A stretch of DNA of 64,000 nucleotides from an uncultured Oscillospiraceae bacterium (GTDB taxonomy: Bacteria; Bacillota; Clostridia; Oscillospirales; Acutalibacteraceae), in assembly GCA_902492455.1 (NCBI GenBank), contig CABULH010000009.1:79283-143282 (forward strand). Direction: 5' to 3'. The notes beneath the pieces were generated by a model that was not told where the DNA came from, ran no database searches, and saw only the letters and a list, made by a program, of their open reading frames with translations. The translations under genes were made by a program, and so were the position numbers. Positions 34,659 to 42,787 of this stretch are shown here, one piece after another; the stretch's first letter is position 1; each line of letters begins with the position of its first letter.

Positions 34659-35687
34659 TCAAACGGACATGCAAAACAGAGCGGAGGCATTGCGGCAGAG
34701 AATGTCCTCAACCTGTTTCCGGGAGAGAGACAGCATTTCTGCGCACCGTTTAAATGCCAGCAGTTCCTCATACATGAAGGTGGTGATGTGGGGATCGTCG
34801 CTTTCCCGCATATGGATATCGCCGGATACATCCCCGTAAAGTCCTCGGGGAATCACATTGATATAGATGCCGTTTTCGGTGATGCGGCGCATGCGCATTT
34901 TGGTAATCGGCATATCCGAGCCGAAAAGCAGGCGCCCGGTTCCCACGGCCTGGATGCAGGCCGCCATGGCGGTGTCCAGGGTGTTCGCCGTAAAATCAAA
35001 CAGCAGATGGCGGCTGTTTTTCAGCACTTCAAAAGCGTTGCCGATATCCTCGGGCGTATAGGCGCGCCCAATATGGGCGATGATAACTTTGGCCCGGGGA
35101 TACCGCTCGTCAATCTCCATCATCTGCGCTAGATTCACCTGGTCGCGCAGTCTGCCAGGACGCGGAATGTGGAGCATCACGATGCCCCCCAGATCGTTCA
35201 TCAGTTCCAGGTGCTGTGGAGGCAGGAAATCATAGATGCGGATCTCGTTTCCGGGTATGTAGGCGGGGGCATGATTCTGAAATGGCTTAATCCCACAGAA
35301 GCCGTCCACTGTCATGGCGCGGCGAATTTCCTCCACAGGCGTGTCGTGCTTGGTGCAGTACAGCACCGGCAGTCCGTGCTCTCGGGCGCACGCCAGCGCA
35401 TAGGCGTTTCCCGCCGTCAGATCGGCACTGGGGGTGGTCATCAGCACCGGTTTCACCCTTTTTCCGGGAAACATCTGCTCATAAGAAAGCAGGAGGTCTT
35501 CCATGGGACAATCCGCCGCGACCCGGATGGACCAGGAATCGCAACCCTTTCTTTCCTCGGGACGGATGCGGGACATGCTCTTCTTCCACAGATGCACATG
35601 GGCATCGATCATCTTATCTGGCAGGAACTCCGCCAGCTGTTCTTCATAGACCTGTTGGTCGAATGCTGTAGTCTGAATACCAAACAT
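34659..35687 (-). CDS. Amidohydrolase family (amidohydrolase-2 type) metal-dependent hydrolase
   Basis: This 342-residue TIM-barrel hydrolase has metal ligands at H30 and H32 in IDAHVHLW, a later His in VIIAHIGRAY, and an Asp in LFGSDMP. These fit the amidohydrolase-2 group, whose members are lactonases and decarboxylases. In a sugar operon a lactonase (opening a sugar lactone made by the Gfo/Idh enzyme) is the most sensible role, but that is inference. It is the first gene of its operon, with a promoter at 35729-35757 and an AGGAGGCAGC site. Confidence 0.83.
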   Translation of the reverse strand: MFGIQTTAFDQQVYEEQLAEFLPDKMIDAHVHLWKKSMSRIRPEERKGCDSWSIRVAADCPMEDLLLSYEQMFPGKRVKPVLMTTPSADLTAGNAYALACAREHGLPVLYCTKHDTPVEEIRRAMTVDGFCGIKPFQNHAPAYIPGNEIRIYDFLPPQHLELMNDLGGIVMLHIPRPGRLRDQVNLAQMMEIDERYPRAKVIIAHIGRAYTPEDIGNAFEVLKNSRHLLFDFTANTLDTAMAACIQAVGTGRLLFGSDMPITKMRMRRITENGIYINVIPRGLYGDVSGDIHMRESDDPHITTFMYEELLAFKRCAEMLSLSRKQVEDILCRNASALFCMSV

Positions 35688-35728
35688 AACGCTGCCTCCT
35701 GTGTCTCATCTTCGGTTTCTGCGGAATC

Positions 35729-35757
35729 ATTGTATCATAATTGGATGATTAATTCAA
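35729..35757 (-). promoter_or_regulatory. Promoter of the amidohydrolase operon
   Basis: Read on the minus strand: TTGAAT (35757-35752), 17 bases, TACAAT (35734-35729), about 40 bases before the ATG. It is divergent from the deoR promoter. Confidence 0.68.
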
Positions 35758-35831
35758 TAACAGGTGAATTTAAACAGGCGATTGATTCAATTTTTCGATA
35801 TAATAAAACATATTCGAGCATAACGCGGCGC

Positions 35832-35863
35832 AATTCGTTCAAATACAGATGAATTCGTTCAAA
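35832..35863. promoter_or_regulatory. Putative DeoR operator, two direct repeats
   Basis: AATTCGTTCAAA occurs at 35832-35843 and 35852-35863, exactly 20 bases (two helical turns) apart, between the two divergent promoters and just upstream of the deoR -35 box. DeoR proteins bind such repeats. Related sites occur at 42377 and 42530. Confidence 0.6.
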
Positions 35864-35876
35864 ACTCACATCTAAA

Positions 35877-35905
35877 TTGACAATATTGGAAATATGGTAT
35901 ATACT
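35877..35905 (+). promoter_or_regulatory. Promoter of the deoR-type gene
   Basis: TTGACA (35877-35882), 17 bases, TATACT (35900-35905), 50 bases before the ATG at 35955. Confidence 0.8.
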
Positions 35906-35954
35906 GGTATTTATAAGCCAAGTGGTTATTATAAACGTAGGGTGGATAAGCCGT

Positions 35955-36752
35955 ATGAAAAAGACAGCCCGGCAAGAGCAACTGATTCTGGAAAAACTGA
36001 AAAGCAGCAAAAGGATGAGTCTGGCAGAAGCCATGGAAATCCTTCAAGTGTCGGAATCCACCATCCGCCGTCTGTTTATCCGGCTGGAGAACAAAGGTGT
36101 GGCGGTGCGGAATTACGGCAGCATTCAGCTCATCCATTCCCGCCCTCCTGCTGAGTATTCCTATGAGGAGGTGGAGGGGCAGTTTGTCGAGAAAAAGAAG
36201 GTCATCGGCAGGCAGGCGGCGTTGATGATCGAAAGCGGCGATACGTTGTATCTGGACTCCGGAACCACCATGTCCCAGCTTTGCTTGGCTCTTTCTCAAC
36301 GGCTGAAGAATAAGGAACTAGAGCAGCTGACGATCTTCACCAACTCGCTGGTGAATCTGGATATCCTGAGTCGGCAGATGACCGTGAACCTTATCGGGGG
36401 CGAATATCGCGCCAACCGCAAGGATTTCTGCGGATATTTATCTGAGGAGTTGCTGAAGGATCTGCACTTTACCAAGTGTTTTCTCGGCGCGGACGGTTTT
36501 CATCTGCACAACGGATTTACGGCCACGGATTTCCACACCGCCCGGCTGAATGAGATCGTGTTGCAGAATTCCGACAAAAGGTATGTGGTGATGGACAGCA
36601 GCAAATTTCTCACTGCTTCGGTGGTCAGTTATTCCCGCAATCAGACGATAGAGGCCATTATAACCGATCAGCAACCGGAGGACGAGGCCATCCGGCAGCG
36701 GCTGGCCGAGCAGAAGACGGAAATGGTGGTCTGTCCCGCCGAGCCGCTGTAG
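35955..36752 (+). CDS. DeoR/GlpR-family transcriptional regulator
   Basis: I take the ATG at 35955 (MKKTARQEQLILEKLKSSKR). The in-frame TTG at 35877 is part of the -35 box. The 265-residue protein has an N-terminal helix-turn-helix (SLAEAMEILQVSESTIRRLF) and the DeoR sensor domain with IESGDTLYLDSGTTMSQL. That is the phosphosugar-binding Rossmann-like fold related to ribose-phosphate isomerase, and FLGADGFHLHNGFT follows. It lies between two minus-strand catabolic operons and probably represses both and the ABC operon further right until a sugar phosphate made by the FGGY kinase appears. Confidence 0.9.
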   Translation: MKKTARQEQLILEKLKSSKRMSLAEAMEILQVSESTIRRLFIRLENKGVAVRNYGSIQLIHSRPPAEYSYEEVEGQFVEKKKVIGRQAALMIESGDTLYLDSGTTMSQLCLALSQRLKNKELEQLTIFTNSLVNLDILSRQMTVNLIGGEYRANRKDFCGYLSEELLKDLHFTKCFLGADGFHLHNGFTATDFHTARLNEIVLQNSDKRYVVMDSSKFLTASVVSYSRNQTIEAIITDQQPEDEAIRQRLAEQKTEMVVCPAEPL

Positions 36753-36796
36753 GCTTAGTGCCGTTGCCTTGCCCTTTCAGAATACCGACCTCTTGC

Positions 36797-38254
36797 TCAG
36801 TCCATAGGCTCCAGCATGGATAAACGCTCACGATAGTGGGCGTTTTTTTCTGCGTAAAAATCTGCAGCATCCCGGTCTTCCAGCGGCAGCTTTTCCGCGT
36901 CGGTCATCACGGCTGCGCAGTCTTCATACCGCGCAAACAGCCTAAGCCCCACGGCGGCGATCATCGCCGCGCCGACACAGCATGTTTCCGGCACCTGCAT
37001 GCGATATACCTCGCAGCCAGTCACATAACCGACGATCTCGCTCCAGATCCGGCTCCGGGAGGCGCCCCCAGTCATGATAAGCCGGCTCACAGACATCCCT
37101 TGCGCCGCAAATTCATCCAGTACCAGCCGGGTCTCGAAGGCTACCCCTTCCATTAGCGCCCGGGCGATATCATATTTGTCGTGGCTCATATCCAGCCCCA
37201 GAATGGAGCCCCGCGTCTGGGAGTGGTTGTGAGGAAAGCCTGCACCGGCCAGATAGGGATAGAACAGCAAATCTTTGGCGGACTGCATACGTCCGGCCGC
37301 GCCCTCGTCCAGCTGCCGGAAATCCTCTCCGATAAGCTGCTTATACCACTTCAGTGCAGAGCCGGCGCTGACTAAGGAGGCCATGGCGCCGAAGCGGTCT
37401 TTTACCGGATGAATACCGGGCGCAATGTGAGATTTTGTGTATAGCGGCCGGTCGGTTACCCCCAGTACCACCCAAGTGGTGCCGGTGGCCAGAAGCAGGT
37501 CTCCCACATGAACCGCACCGCTGCCGATGGCTGCACAATATTGATCGTGGGCACCGTTGAACACCATGACCTCCGGGGAAAGGCCGAGGATGGAGGCTGC
37601 GGCAGGCGTTAACCGGCCAACCGGATCTCCGGTGGGCTGAATAGCGGGCAGCTGCCGGCGTGAAACTCCCACGGCAGCCAGAATATGATCGTCCCAATCT
37701 CCCGTGCGGATATTGAATAGTTGCCGGATGGCGGCATTGCTGGGATCGATCACCGCCCGGCCGGTCATCCGGAAGTTCATGAATTCCAACGTGGAGACGA
37801 AGCAATGAGCCTCGGCGAAGATCGCTGGCTCTTCTTCCCGGAGCCAGGCAATTTTAGCGGCATCGCAGGTGGCGCTCAGCCGCCAGCCGGAGGTGCGGTA
37901 GATGGTATCCGCTCCCAACACGCGGCCTAGCGATTCCGCCTGCTTTTCGGCGCGGTGGTCCATCCAGGTGATGGCCGGTCCCAAGGGCCGCCCGAAGGCA
38001 TCCATTGCCAGCATGGTGGCTCCCTGGGTGGATATGCCGATCCCCCGGACGAGGGAGGGATCCACCAGGGAGGAAGTAGCGGCGCGGATGGCGGACACTG
38101 CGGCCGACCACCAATCCTCCGCGTTTTGTGTCACGCGAGTGCCGGAAAAGGTCAGTTCATATTCCTGATAACCGCTTCCGTGCATTTTTCCGTTTTCATC
38201 CATAACCACGGCTTTGGTGCCTGTGGTGCCCACGTCCAATCCAATAAATAGCAT
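36797..38254 (-). CDS. FGGY-family carbohydrate kinase (xylulokinase-like)
   Basis: I start it at 38254 (MLFIGLDVGTTGTKAVVMDE) after AAAGGAGAC. The 485-residue kinase has the N-terminal ATP-binding phosphate loop DVGTTGTK, the substrate-domain segment ITWMDHRAEKQAE, NGAHDQYCAAIGSG with the catalytic Asp, and the C-terminal TGGASRSRIW, all FGGY landmarks. It phosphorylates a ketose or polyol. Xylulokinase is the closest type by eye, and L-ribulose, L-fuculose or lyxose-derived xylulose are possible substrates. It is the last gene of its minus-strand operon and converges with deoR across 44 bases with no clear terminator. Confidence 0.9.
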   Translation of the reverse strand: MLFIGLDVGTTGTKAVVMDENGKMHGSGYQEYELTFSGTRVTQNAEDWWSAAVSAIRAATSSLVDPSLVRGIGISTQGATMLAMDAFGRPLGPAITWMDHRAEKQAESLGRVLGADTIYRTSGWRLSATCDAAKIAWLREEEPAIFAEAHCFVSTLEFMNFRMTGRAVIDPSNAAIRQLFNIRTGDWDDHILAAVGVSRRQLPAIQPTGDPVGRLTPAAASILGLSPEVMVFNGAHDQYCAAIGSGAVHVGDLLLATGTTWVVLGVTDRPLYTKSHIAPGIHPVKDRFGAMASLVSAGSALKWYKQLIGEDFRQLDEGAAGRMQSAKDLLFYPYLAGAGFPHNHSQTRGSILGLDMSHDKYDIARALMEGVAFETRLVLDEFAAQGMSVSRLIMTGGASRSRIWSEIVGYVTGCEVYRMQVPETCCVGAAMIAAVGLRLFARYEDCAAVMTDAEKLPLEDRDAADFYAEKNAHYRERLSMLEPMD

Positions 38255-38286
38255 GTGTGGCAGTCTCCTTTTATCGGGCAAGCCGC

Positions 38287-39819
38287 TTACAGCAGCTCTT
38301 CAATGGCGCGCACCAGATAGTCCATCGTCTTCTCGGAGGCGACGACCGGCGGCTTGAGCAATACGGCAGGGGGGCAGTTGGGTTTATAGATCTGTGCGCT
38401 GGAATCAATGCAGCGGCTGTTCAGCTTTGCGGCGAAGGCGGACGCCTGCTCTACAGTATGGAAATGCAGCCCTGCCAGATGGCCCAGCCCTTCCACCCGG
38501 CATAGGGTCTGAGCGTGCCGTTGTTGCATCGCTCGCAGGCCGGCCTGGAATCTCTCGCCGCAGCGGGCGACCTCCTCCCCGTTGGCGCGCATAAAGGACA
38601 TGGTGATCAGATAGGACAGGGAAGCCAGTTCTTCCTGGCCGTTGGTGACGAGAGCGCCGAACTGATTCAGGGTATCCATCTCCGCGGTGGTGATCACCTT
38701 GCTGGCGGGGTATTCTCCTCCCGGAAAGCCCTTGCCAACGATAACAAAATCCGGATGCAGATCATACAAGCGGAACAGCAGCATCCCCGGATACCACATG
38801 CAGGATTGAATCTCGTCCACCAGCGTGGGGGTGTCGGTGTTTCTGCAGAAGGCGTAGGCTTGCTGCAGAAACACCGGCTCCAGCCGGACGGCACCGTAAT
38901 TCATCAGGATGATTTCGTGCAGGAAGCCCGCCGTCTTGTAGCGACCGGTGTTGTACCGGCGTATTTTTTCCTGAAAATCCTCTATATCGTTGATAGCTAC
39001 CGGCACCACCTTGTACAACTCGCCGCCGTCCGCCGCCGCGTACAACTCTGGCCATAGGCCCCGGAAGGTCTGAGTGATGACGGTGGTTCCGTGGTAATTG
39101 CCTTCCTTGCCGCCCTTTTGATCAGCCATTACGAAAAACACGGGAATCCTTCCGTGATATTTCGGTTCGGGAAAGGTGGGATCCAGGCGATAAAAACGGG
39201 TTAGCATCATTTTGACCCCGGCCTCCACTGCCACGCTGCCGGTTTCTAGGTTGATAACCCGGTTGAGCACCCTCGGCTCGCTGGATGCCAAGATGCGACT
39301 GGTGGTTTCTTCGTCCTCCCACGCCACGCCATTGACCGACTGCACCAGCCGAATTTCCATCAGTCGGGTGATATATCCCCGGGTATTGTTGTGGGTGGCA
39401 TTGAGGATGCCTAGTCGACGAGCATGGTCGATCAGGCGGTAGCCCGCGAATTGATGGCCCAGCGAGGCGTGATAATGCTCACTTTTCCCCAGCAGATACA
39501 GCCTGCCGTCCTCGCCGATCCGGTAATTGCCAAGGCCGGTCAGCGGCGCCATATTCTTATGCGTCGCCTTTTGGAAGGCATTGGTTCCCGCGCCATCTAC
39601 CGTGTTCCGAAAGGATGGGATTACCGATTCTCCCACCCGGCTGAGCATGCTGTCGTTTTTATTTTGACTCTCTTCTGGATAGAAGTCAACCTTTTTTGCG
39701 GCCAGGGCGGTCCCCTCTTCCGCGGATATCCGATCCAGGGCGACGTTGGCCGCTATGACGCTGTGCAGATACTCCTTTCCCAGCAAATCTTCCAGTGATA
39801 AGGTCGGTGATACAAACAT
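38287..39819 (-). CDS. Class III (PLP-dependent) aminotransferase-like protein
   Basis: I choose the ATG at 39819 (MFVSPTLSLEDLLGKEYLHS), because GAGGAGG lies nine bases upstream. The ATG at 39828 touches the Shine-Dalgarno. The 510-residue protein has the fold-type I features of class III aminotransferases. These are TPTLVDEIQSCMW (the Asp that binds the pyridine nitrogen) and VIVGKGFPGGE with the likely PLP Lys at 363. The N-terminal 110 residues are longer than usual. In a sugar locus it could transaminate a keto sugar or make an amino sugar. The first 134 bases overlap the end of the exporter gene upstream. Confidence 0.82.
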   Translation of the reverse strand: MFVSPTLSLEDLLGKEYLHSVIAANVALDRISAEEGTALAAKKVDFYPEESQNKNDSMLSRVGESVIPSFRNTVDGAGTNAFQKATHKNMAPLTGLGNYRIGEDGRLYLLGKSEHYHASLGHQFAGYRLIDHARRLGILNATHNNTRGYITRLMEIRLVQSVNGVAWEDEETTSRILASSEPRVLNRVINLETGSVAVEAGVKMMLTRFYRLDPTFPEPKYHGRIPVFFVMADQKGGKEGNYHGTTVITQTFRGLWPELYAAADGGELYKVVPVAINDIEDFQEKIRRYNTGRYKTAGFLHEIILMNYGAVRLEPVFLQQAYAFCRNTDTPTLVDEIQSCMWYPGMLLFRLYDLHPDFVIVGKGFPGGEYPASKVITTAEMDTLNQFGALVTNGQEELASLSYLITMSFMRANGEEVARCGERFQAGLRAMQQRHAQTLCRVEGLGHLAGLHFHTVEQASAFAAKLNSRCIDSSAQIYKPNCPPAVLLKPPVVASEKTMDYLVRAIEELL

Positions 39820-40294
39820 CTGCCACATCCTCCTCTATAGTTTTTCCTTGGGATTTTCTTGTTTTAAGCGCTGCGATCATATGGATCAGCCGGGTCAGGG
39901 AGACCACGGTGAGAATACCCGCCGCCAAAGCGCCGGCGATGGCCAGGGTATGGAAGCCGGTTTGTATGAACAGGGATGTTTTCCGTTCCAAACAATACTT
40001 CATTGTGTAATAGATGCCGCCTCCCGGCACCAGGGGAAGCACAGCGATAATCAGGGTACAGGTGGCCGGTTTTTTTGTCAATCGGGCGATAATCTCCGCA
40101 TATACGGCCAGAGCCAGGGTGGCAATAAAGTATTGCATGATTTCCTGCTCCATGCCGCCCAGAGCTAAAAAAACGCTCCATCCCACAGCGCCGCCCAGAC
40201 TTGCCAGCATCTGACAGCCGGGGCCTCTTAAATGAAAGACAAAGCAGAATCCCCAGCACCCGGCAAAGGCATACAAAACGGTCAGCCAGATCAT
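39686..40294 (-). CDS. ThrE/YjjB-type exporter, small subunit
   Basis: I start it at 40294 (MIWLTVLYAFAGCWGFCFVF). It is a four- to five-helix membrane protein with PLVPGGGIYYTMKYCL, the signature of the YjjB/DUF3815 half of the threonine/serine exporter family. The normal protein is about 150 residues. Here the frame runs on to 202 with a basic tail that lies entirely within the aminotransferase gene. The stop has probably been lost by a small mutation near 39830, since the tail (GQRRPGSDIRGRGD) has no family likeness. It pairs with the YjjP-like gene just upstream. Confidence 0.78.
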   Translation of the reverse strand: MIWLTVLYAFAGCWGFCFVFHLRGPGCQMLASLGGAVGWSVFLALGGMEQEIMQYFIATLALAVYAEIIARLTKKPATCTLIIAVLPLVPGGGIYYTMKYCLERKTSLFIQTGFHTLAIAGALAAGILTVVSLTRLIHMIAALKTRKSQGKTIEEDVADVCITDLITGRFAGKGVSAQRHSGQRRPGSDIRGRGDRPGRKKG

Positions 40295-40348
40295 AAGGTA
40301 AGCACCTCTGCAGTCAAATATCCGCACGCGGAGAGAACACGTATGGCC

Positions 40349-41113
40349 TCATGGTAGAACCGCTATAGCCAGACCCACCCCCAGAGCGATGGCCAGGGCG
40401 GTTATCAGCGCTTGGGCCAGTCGCAGCAAACCTGCGATCAGATCGCCGCCGATGGCGTCCCGCATACTGTTGGTTATCGCCACCCCGGGCACCAGATTCA
40501 TCAGCGCACCAATGGTGATGATGTCCGCATGCTGGCCCAGGCCGAATCGTACGGATAACAGGGCGGTCAGGGCGGAAAGGGCGGAAGCCATACTGATGGA
40601 GAAATAGAGATTGACCGGAAAGGCGGAAAAAACGCGGGTGGATAGGCCGATGACAAGGCCGCACAGTGCACCGCAGATTCCGTCTGTCAAACCACCGCCG
40701 AAGAACAGGGTGAAGGCCAACCCGATCAGCCCGGTCGTGATGACGCAGAGAGCGGGTGGGTAGCGACGAAGCCTCTCCAGTGCTTTTAGCTCGCAGGATA
40801 CAGAGGAAAGGGGCGGCGTATTCCGGCATATCCGTCGGCATAAATGATTTAGCCGGTCGATCTGAGACAGGTTGATGTCCCGCTGAAGAATGCGGGCGCT
40901 TTGGGTGAGGGGACAGCCGGCCTCATCCTTAACGGTGACAATCAAAAAGGACGGTATGGCGAAAACCGAAAATGTGGCGCAGCCATAGGCGCTCAACAGC
41001 CGATTCAGCGATTCCTCCACCCGGTAGATTTCCGCCTCGCATTGCAGGAGCTGCACGCCCAGACTGACCGATACATTTAATAACTGCTGAAAATCCGATT
41101 CGGCCGGCGGCAT
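40349..41113 (-). CDS. ThrE/YjjP-type exporter, large subunit
   Basis: This 254-residue protein has a soluble N-terminal domain (MPPAESDFQQLLNVSVSLGV to about residue 115) and five hydrophobic helices with ALMNLVPGVAITNSMRDAI, typical of the YjjP/DUF1212 family. YjjP and YjjB together form an exporter for succinate or amino acids in known cases. In this operon it may expel a dicarboxylate or amino acid end-product. It starts 23 bases after the stop of the Gfo/Idh gene. Confidence 0.85.
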   Translation of the reverse strand: MPPAESDFQQLLNVSVSLGVQLLQCEAEIYRVEESLNRLLSAYGCATFSVFAIPSFLIVTVKDEAGCPLTQSARILQRDINLSQIDRLNHLCRRICRNTPPLSSVSCELKALERLRRYPPALCVITTGLIGLAFTLFFGGGLTDGICGALCGLVIGLSTRVFSAFPVNLYFSISMASALSALTALLSVRFGLGQHADIITIGALMNLVPGVAITNSMRDAIGGDLIAGLLRLAQALITALAIALGVGLAIAVLP

Positions 41114-41136
41114 GATGCCTTCCCCCTCCCATTATC

Positions 41137-42273
41137 TTATGGTAGCGTGACCACCCGGCCTTCTTTGTGAGAGAGCAAGGCGGCGGTTTGAATCTGATGG
41201 GAGAGAGCGGTTTCTTCGGGCCGTACGCAGCCGAAAGCCACCGGTTTTCCCTCCAGTTCGCATATAAAGGCGGCCCACATCTGCAGGATGGCGTCGGTAA
41301 AGCCGAATTCGAAAATCCCGCCGGTTATAGTGGGTAACATGGGCTTGTTGCCGATGCCAAGCCGGCACCAAGCCTGCTCCTTATCCCAAGAATCAGTATA
41401 GTAAAAGGCGTTGGGATCATTGGTGGTGAATCTGGCGGAGGTCTTGAGTCCGTATACTTCCAGCGCCCACTCATCCGTGGAACCGGGGGACATGCGCTTG
41501 GTTTCCATCAACAGCGGGAAGGTACCACCGCCGACGTTTTCCACATCGGAAATCATCAGGGCGTTGTCCCAGGTTCTGCAGGGAGCCATGCCCCCATGGC
41601 CGTCCGGCCGCTCATTTACGATCTTGGACAATTTGGCAAATACATTAAGCGGTTTCCAGCCCACGCGAAGCGGCACATGCTGGGTATGAATTCCTAGGTC
41701 TCCCAAGCAGCCGTATTCGCCGTTGATCTCCACTCTGCGCTTCCAGTTGATGGGCTTTTGCAGATCCATATCGCTGGAATGGCGAAAGGAGGAATGCACC
41801 TCGATAATCCGCCCGAAGCGCTCCTCCTCAATCCAGCGGATGAGCTGCTGACAGCCAGGAAAAAAGGGGAATTCGCTGGAGCAGCGCACCACCACTTCGG
41901 GATGAGTGCGGACGGCGGCCATAATGGCGTCATTGGCAGCCTTGTCAATTCCAAATGGTTTTTCCCCCAGAAGATGCTTACCCGCCTTGATAATGTCCAC
42001 ATACACTTGCTGGTGCAGGCTGTGAGGGATGGCGCAGTAGACGGCATCGATATCCGGCTGTGCTAGCAAATCGCGGTAATCGGTTACATTGCAGCGAATG
42101 GAGTCGAAATTTTTCAAAAACCATTCCTTCGCCTGGGCATTAGTATCGCAGATACCCACGATTTCAGGCTGGCAGATTTCTTCGGTTAAATGGCACCACC
42201 GTGCGGTGGCGCTGGCGAATTCCCGCCCCATTAATCCGCAACCGATGATGCCGAAGCGTATACACCGTTTCAT
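41137..42273 (-). CDS. Gfo/Idh/MocA family oxidoreductase
   Basis: This 378-residue protein has a full GIIGCGLMG dinucleotide-binding loop and the family's EKP motif (LGEKPFGIDKAA), so the catalytic Lys is present, unlike the paralogue at 33349. The C-terminal domain has YGCLGDLGIHTQHVPLRVGW with the conserved Asp and His of the active site. It oxidises or reduces a sugar or polyol hydroxyl with NAD(P). It is the first gene of the second minus-strand operon, and its promoter and a DeoR-like site lie just upstream. Confidence 0.9.
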   Translation of the reverse strand: MKRCIRFGIIGCGLMGREFASATARWCHLTEEICQPEIVGICDTNAQAKEWFLKNFDSIRCNVTDYRDLLAQPDIDAVYCAIPHSLHQQVYVDIIKAGKHLLGEKPFGIDKAANDAIMAAVRTHPEVVVRCSSEFPFFPGCQQLIRWIEEERFGRIIEVHSSFRHSSDMDLQKPINWKRRVEINGEYGCLGDLGIHTQHVPLRVGWKPLNVFAKLSKIVNERPDGHGGMAPCRTWDNALMISDVENVGGGTFPLLMETKRMSPGSTDEWALEVYGLKTSARFTTNDPNAFYYTDSWDKEQAWCRLGIGNKPMLPTITGGIFEFGFTDAILQMWAAFICELEGKPVAFGCVRPEETALSHQIQTAALLSHKEGRVVTLP

Positions 42274-42334
42274 TATGATTTAACCCCTCTGCAATAAATT
42301 TCACATCAGATTTTGCGCCCTTCGCTCTAAAATG

Positions 42335-42364
42335 ATTATATCATTCATATTGTTCTTCTGTCAA
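42335..42364 (-). promoter_or_regulatory. Promoter of the oxidoreductase-exporter-kinase operon
   Basis: On the minus strand: TTGACA (42364-42359), 18 bases, TATAAT (42340-42335), 62 bases before the ATG. Both hexamers are perfect consensus. Confidence 0.8.
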
Positions 42365-42376
42365 CAGCAAAAACGG

Positions 42377-42394
42377 ATTAAATCGTTCTAATTT
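42377..42394. promoter_or_regulatory. Putative regulator site 1
   Basis: ATTAAATCGTTCTAATTT lies just upstream of the minus-strand -35 box. It repeats at 42530 with one difference and shares the TCGTTC core with the sites before deoR. Confidence 0.55.
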
Positions 42395-42467
42395 AAAGAA
42401 ATAATGATCAAATTGAGCTGGACATATCAATAATAAAATCAAAATTTGAATATAACAATCAAAAGGC

Positions 42468-42497
42468 TTGACAAGATAATGATGCATCTGTTATACT
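42468..42497 (+). promoter_or_regulatory. Promoter of the glycan-transport operon
   Basis: TTGACA (42468-42473), 18 bases, TATACT (42492-42497). The ABC permease start lies about 290 bases downstream, leaving a long untranslated leader. Confidence 0.75.
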
Positions 42498-42529
42498 ATT
42501 AGCAAGTTGTTTTTTAACAAATAATCTGT

Positions 42530-42547
42530 ATTAAATGGTTCTAATTT
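42530..42547. promoter_or_regulatory. Putative regulator site 2
   Basis: ATTAAATGGTTCTAATTT has one base changed from site 1. It lies 33 bases after the -10 box of the + strand promoter, where a bound repressor would block transcription. Confidence 0.55.
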
Positions 42548-42787
42548 GTGCGTTTCTCTGTATACACCCAATAGATAAGCTGTGATAGAATCGCTAAGAC
42601 ATAACCAGTCAACTAAATCGCCTGTGTTCGGCAGAATTTTTCCGTATAGAGGCTGACTTGGACGGAAATATCTGGAAAATGGCAGCAGACCGTTCAATGA
42701 AAGCAAGAATCATCAAATGAATGCAAAAAATCGCTGGGAATCAGCGGTTGTTCATGGGTTAATGAAGACAGTGAGGGAGGCACTCTT

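Larger units (their letters stand above)
42274..42787. other. Divergent control region, 514 bases, no gene
   Basis: It is A+T-rich and separates the leftward oxidoreductase operon from the rightward ABC operon. It holds one strong promoter in each direction and two near-identical 18-base repeats. The part from 42550 to 42780 is a long leader for the ABC operon in which I see no known riboswitch. The short frames inside it look random. Confidence 0.7.

Noticed and set aside
35877..35954. TTG start giving a longer DeoR-type protein
   Set aside because: TTG at 35877 is part of a consensus -35 box with a 17-base spacer to TATACT. The ATG at 35955 gives the normal DeoR N-terminus.
42491..42706. 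71-codon minus-strand frame in the divergent control region
   Set aside because: It overlaps promoter and operator sequences and has no initiation signal.
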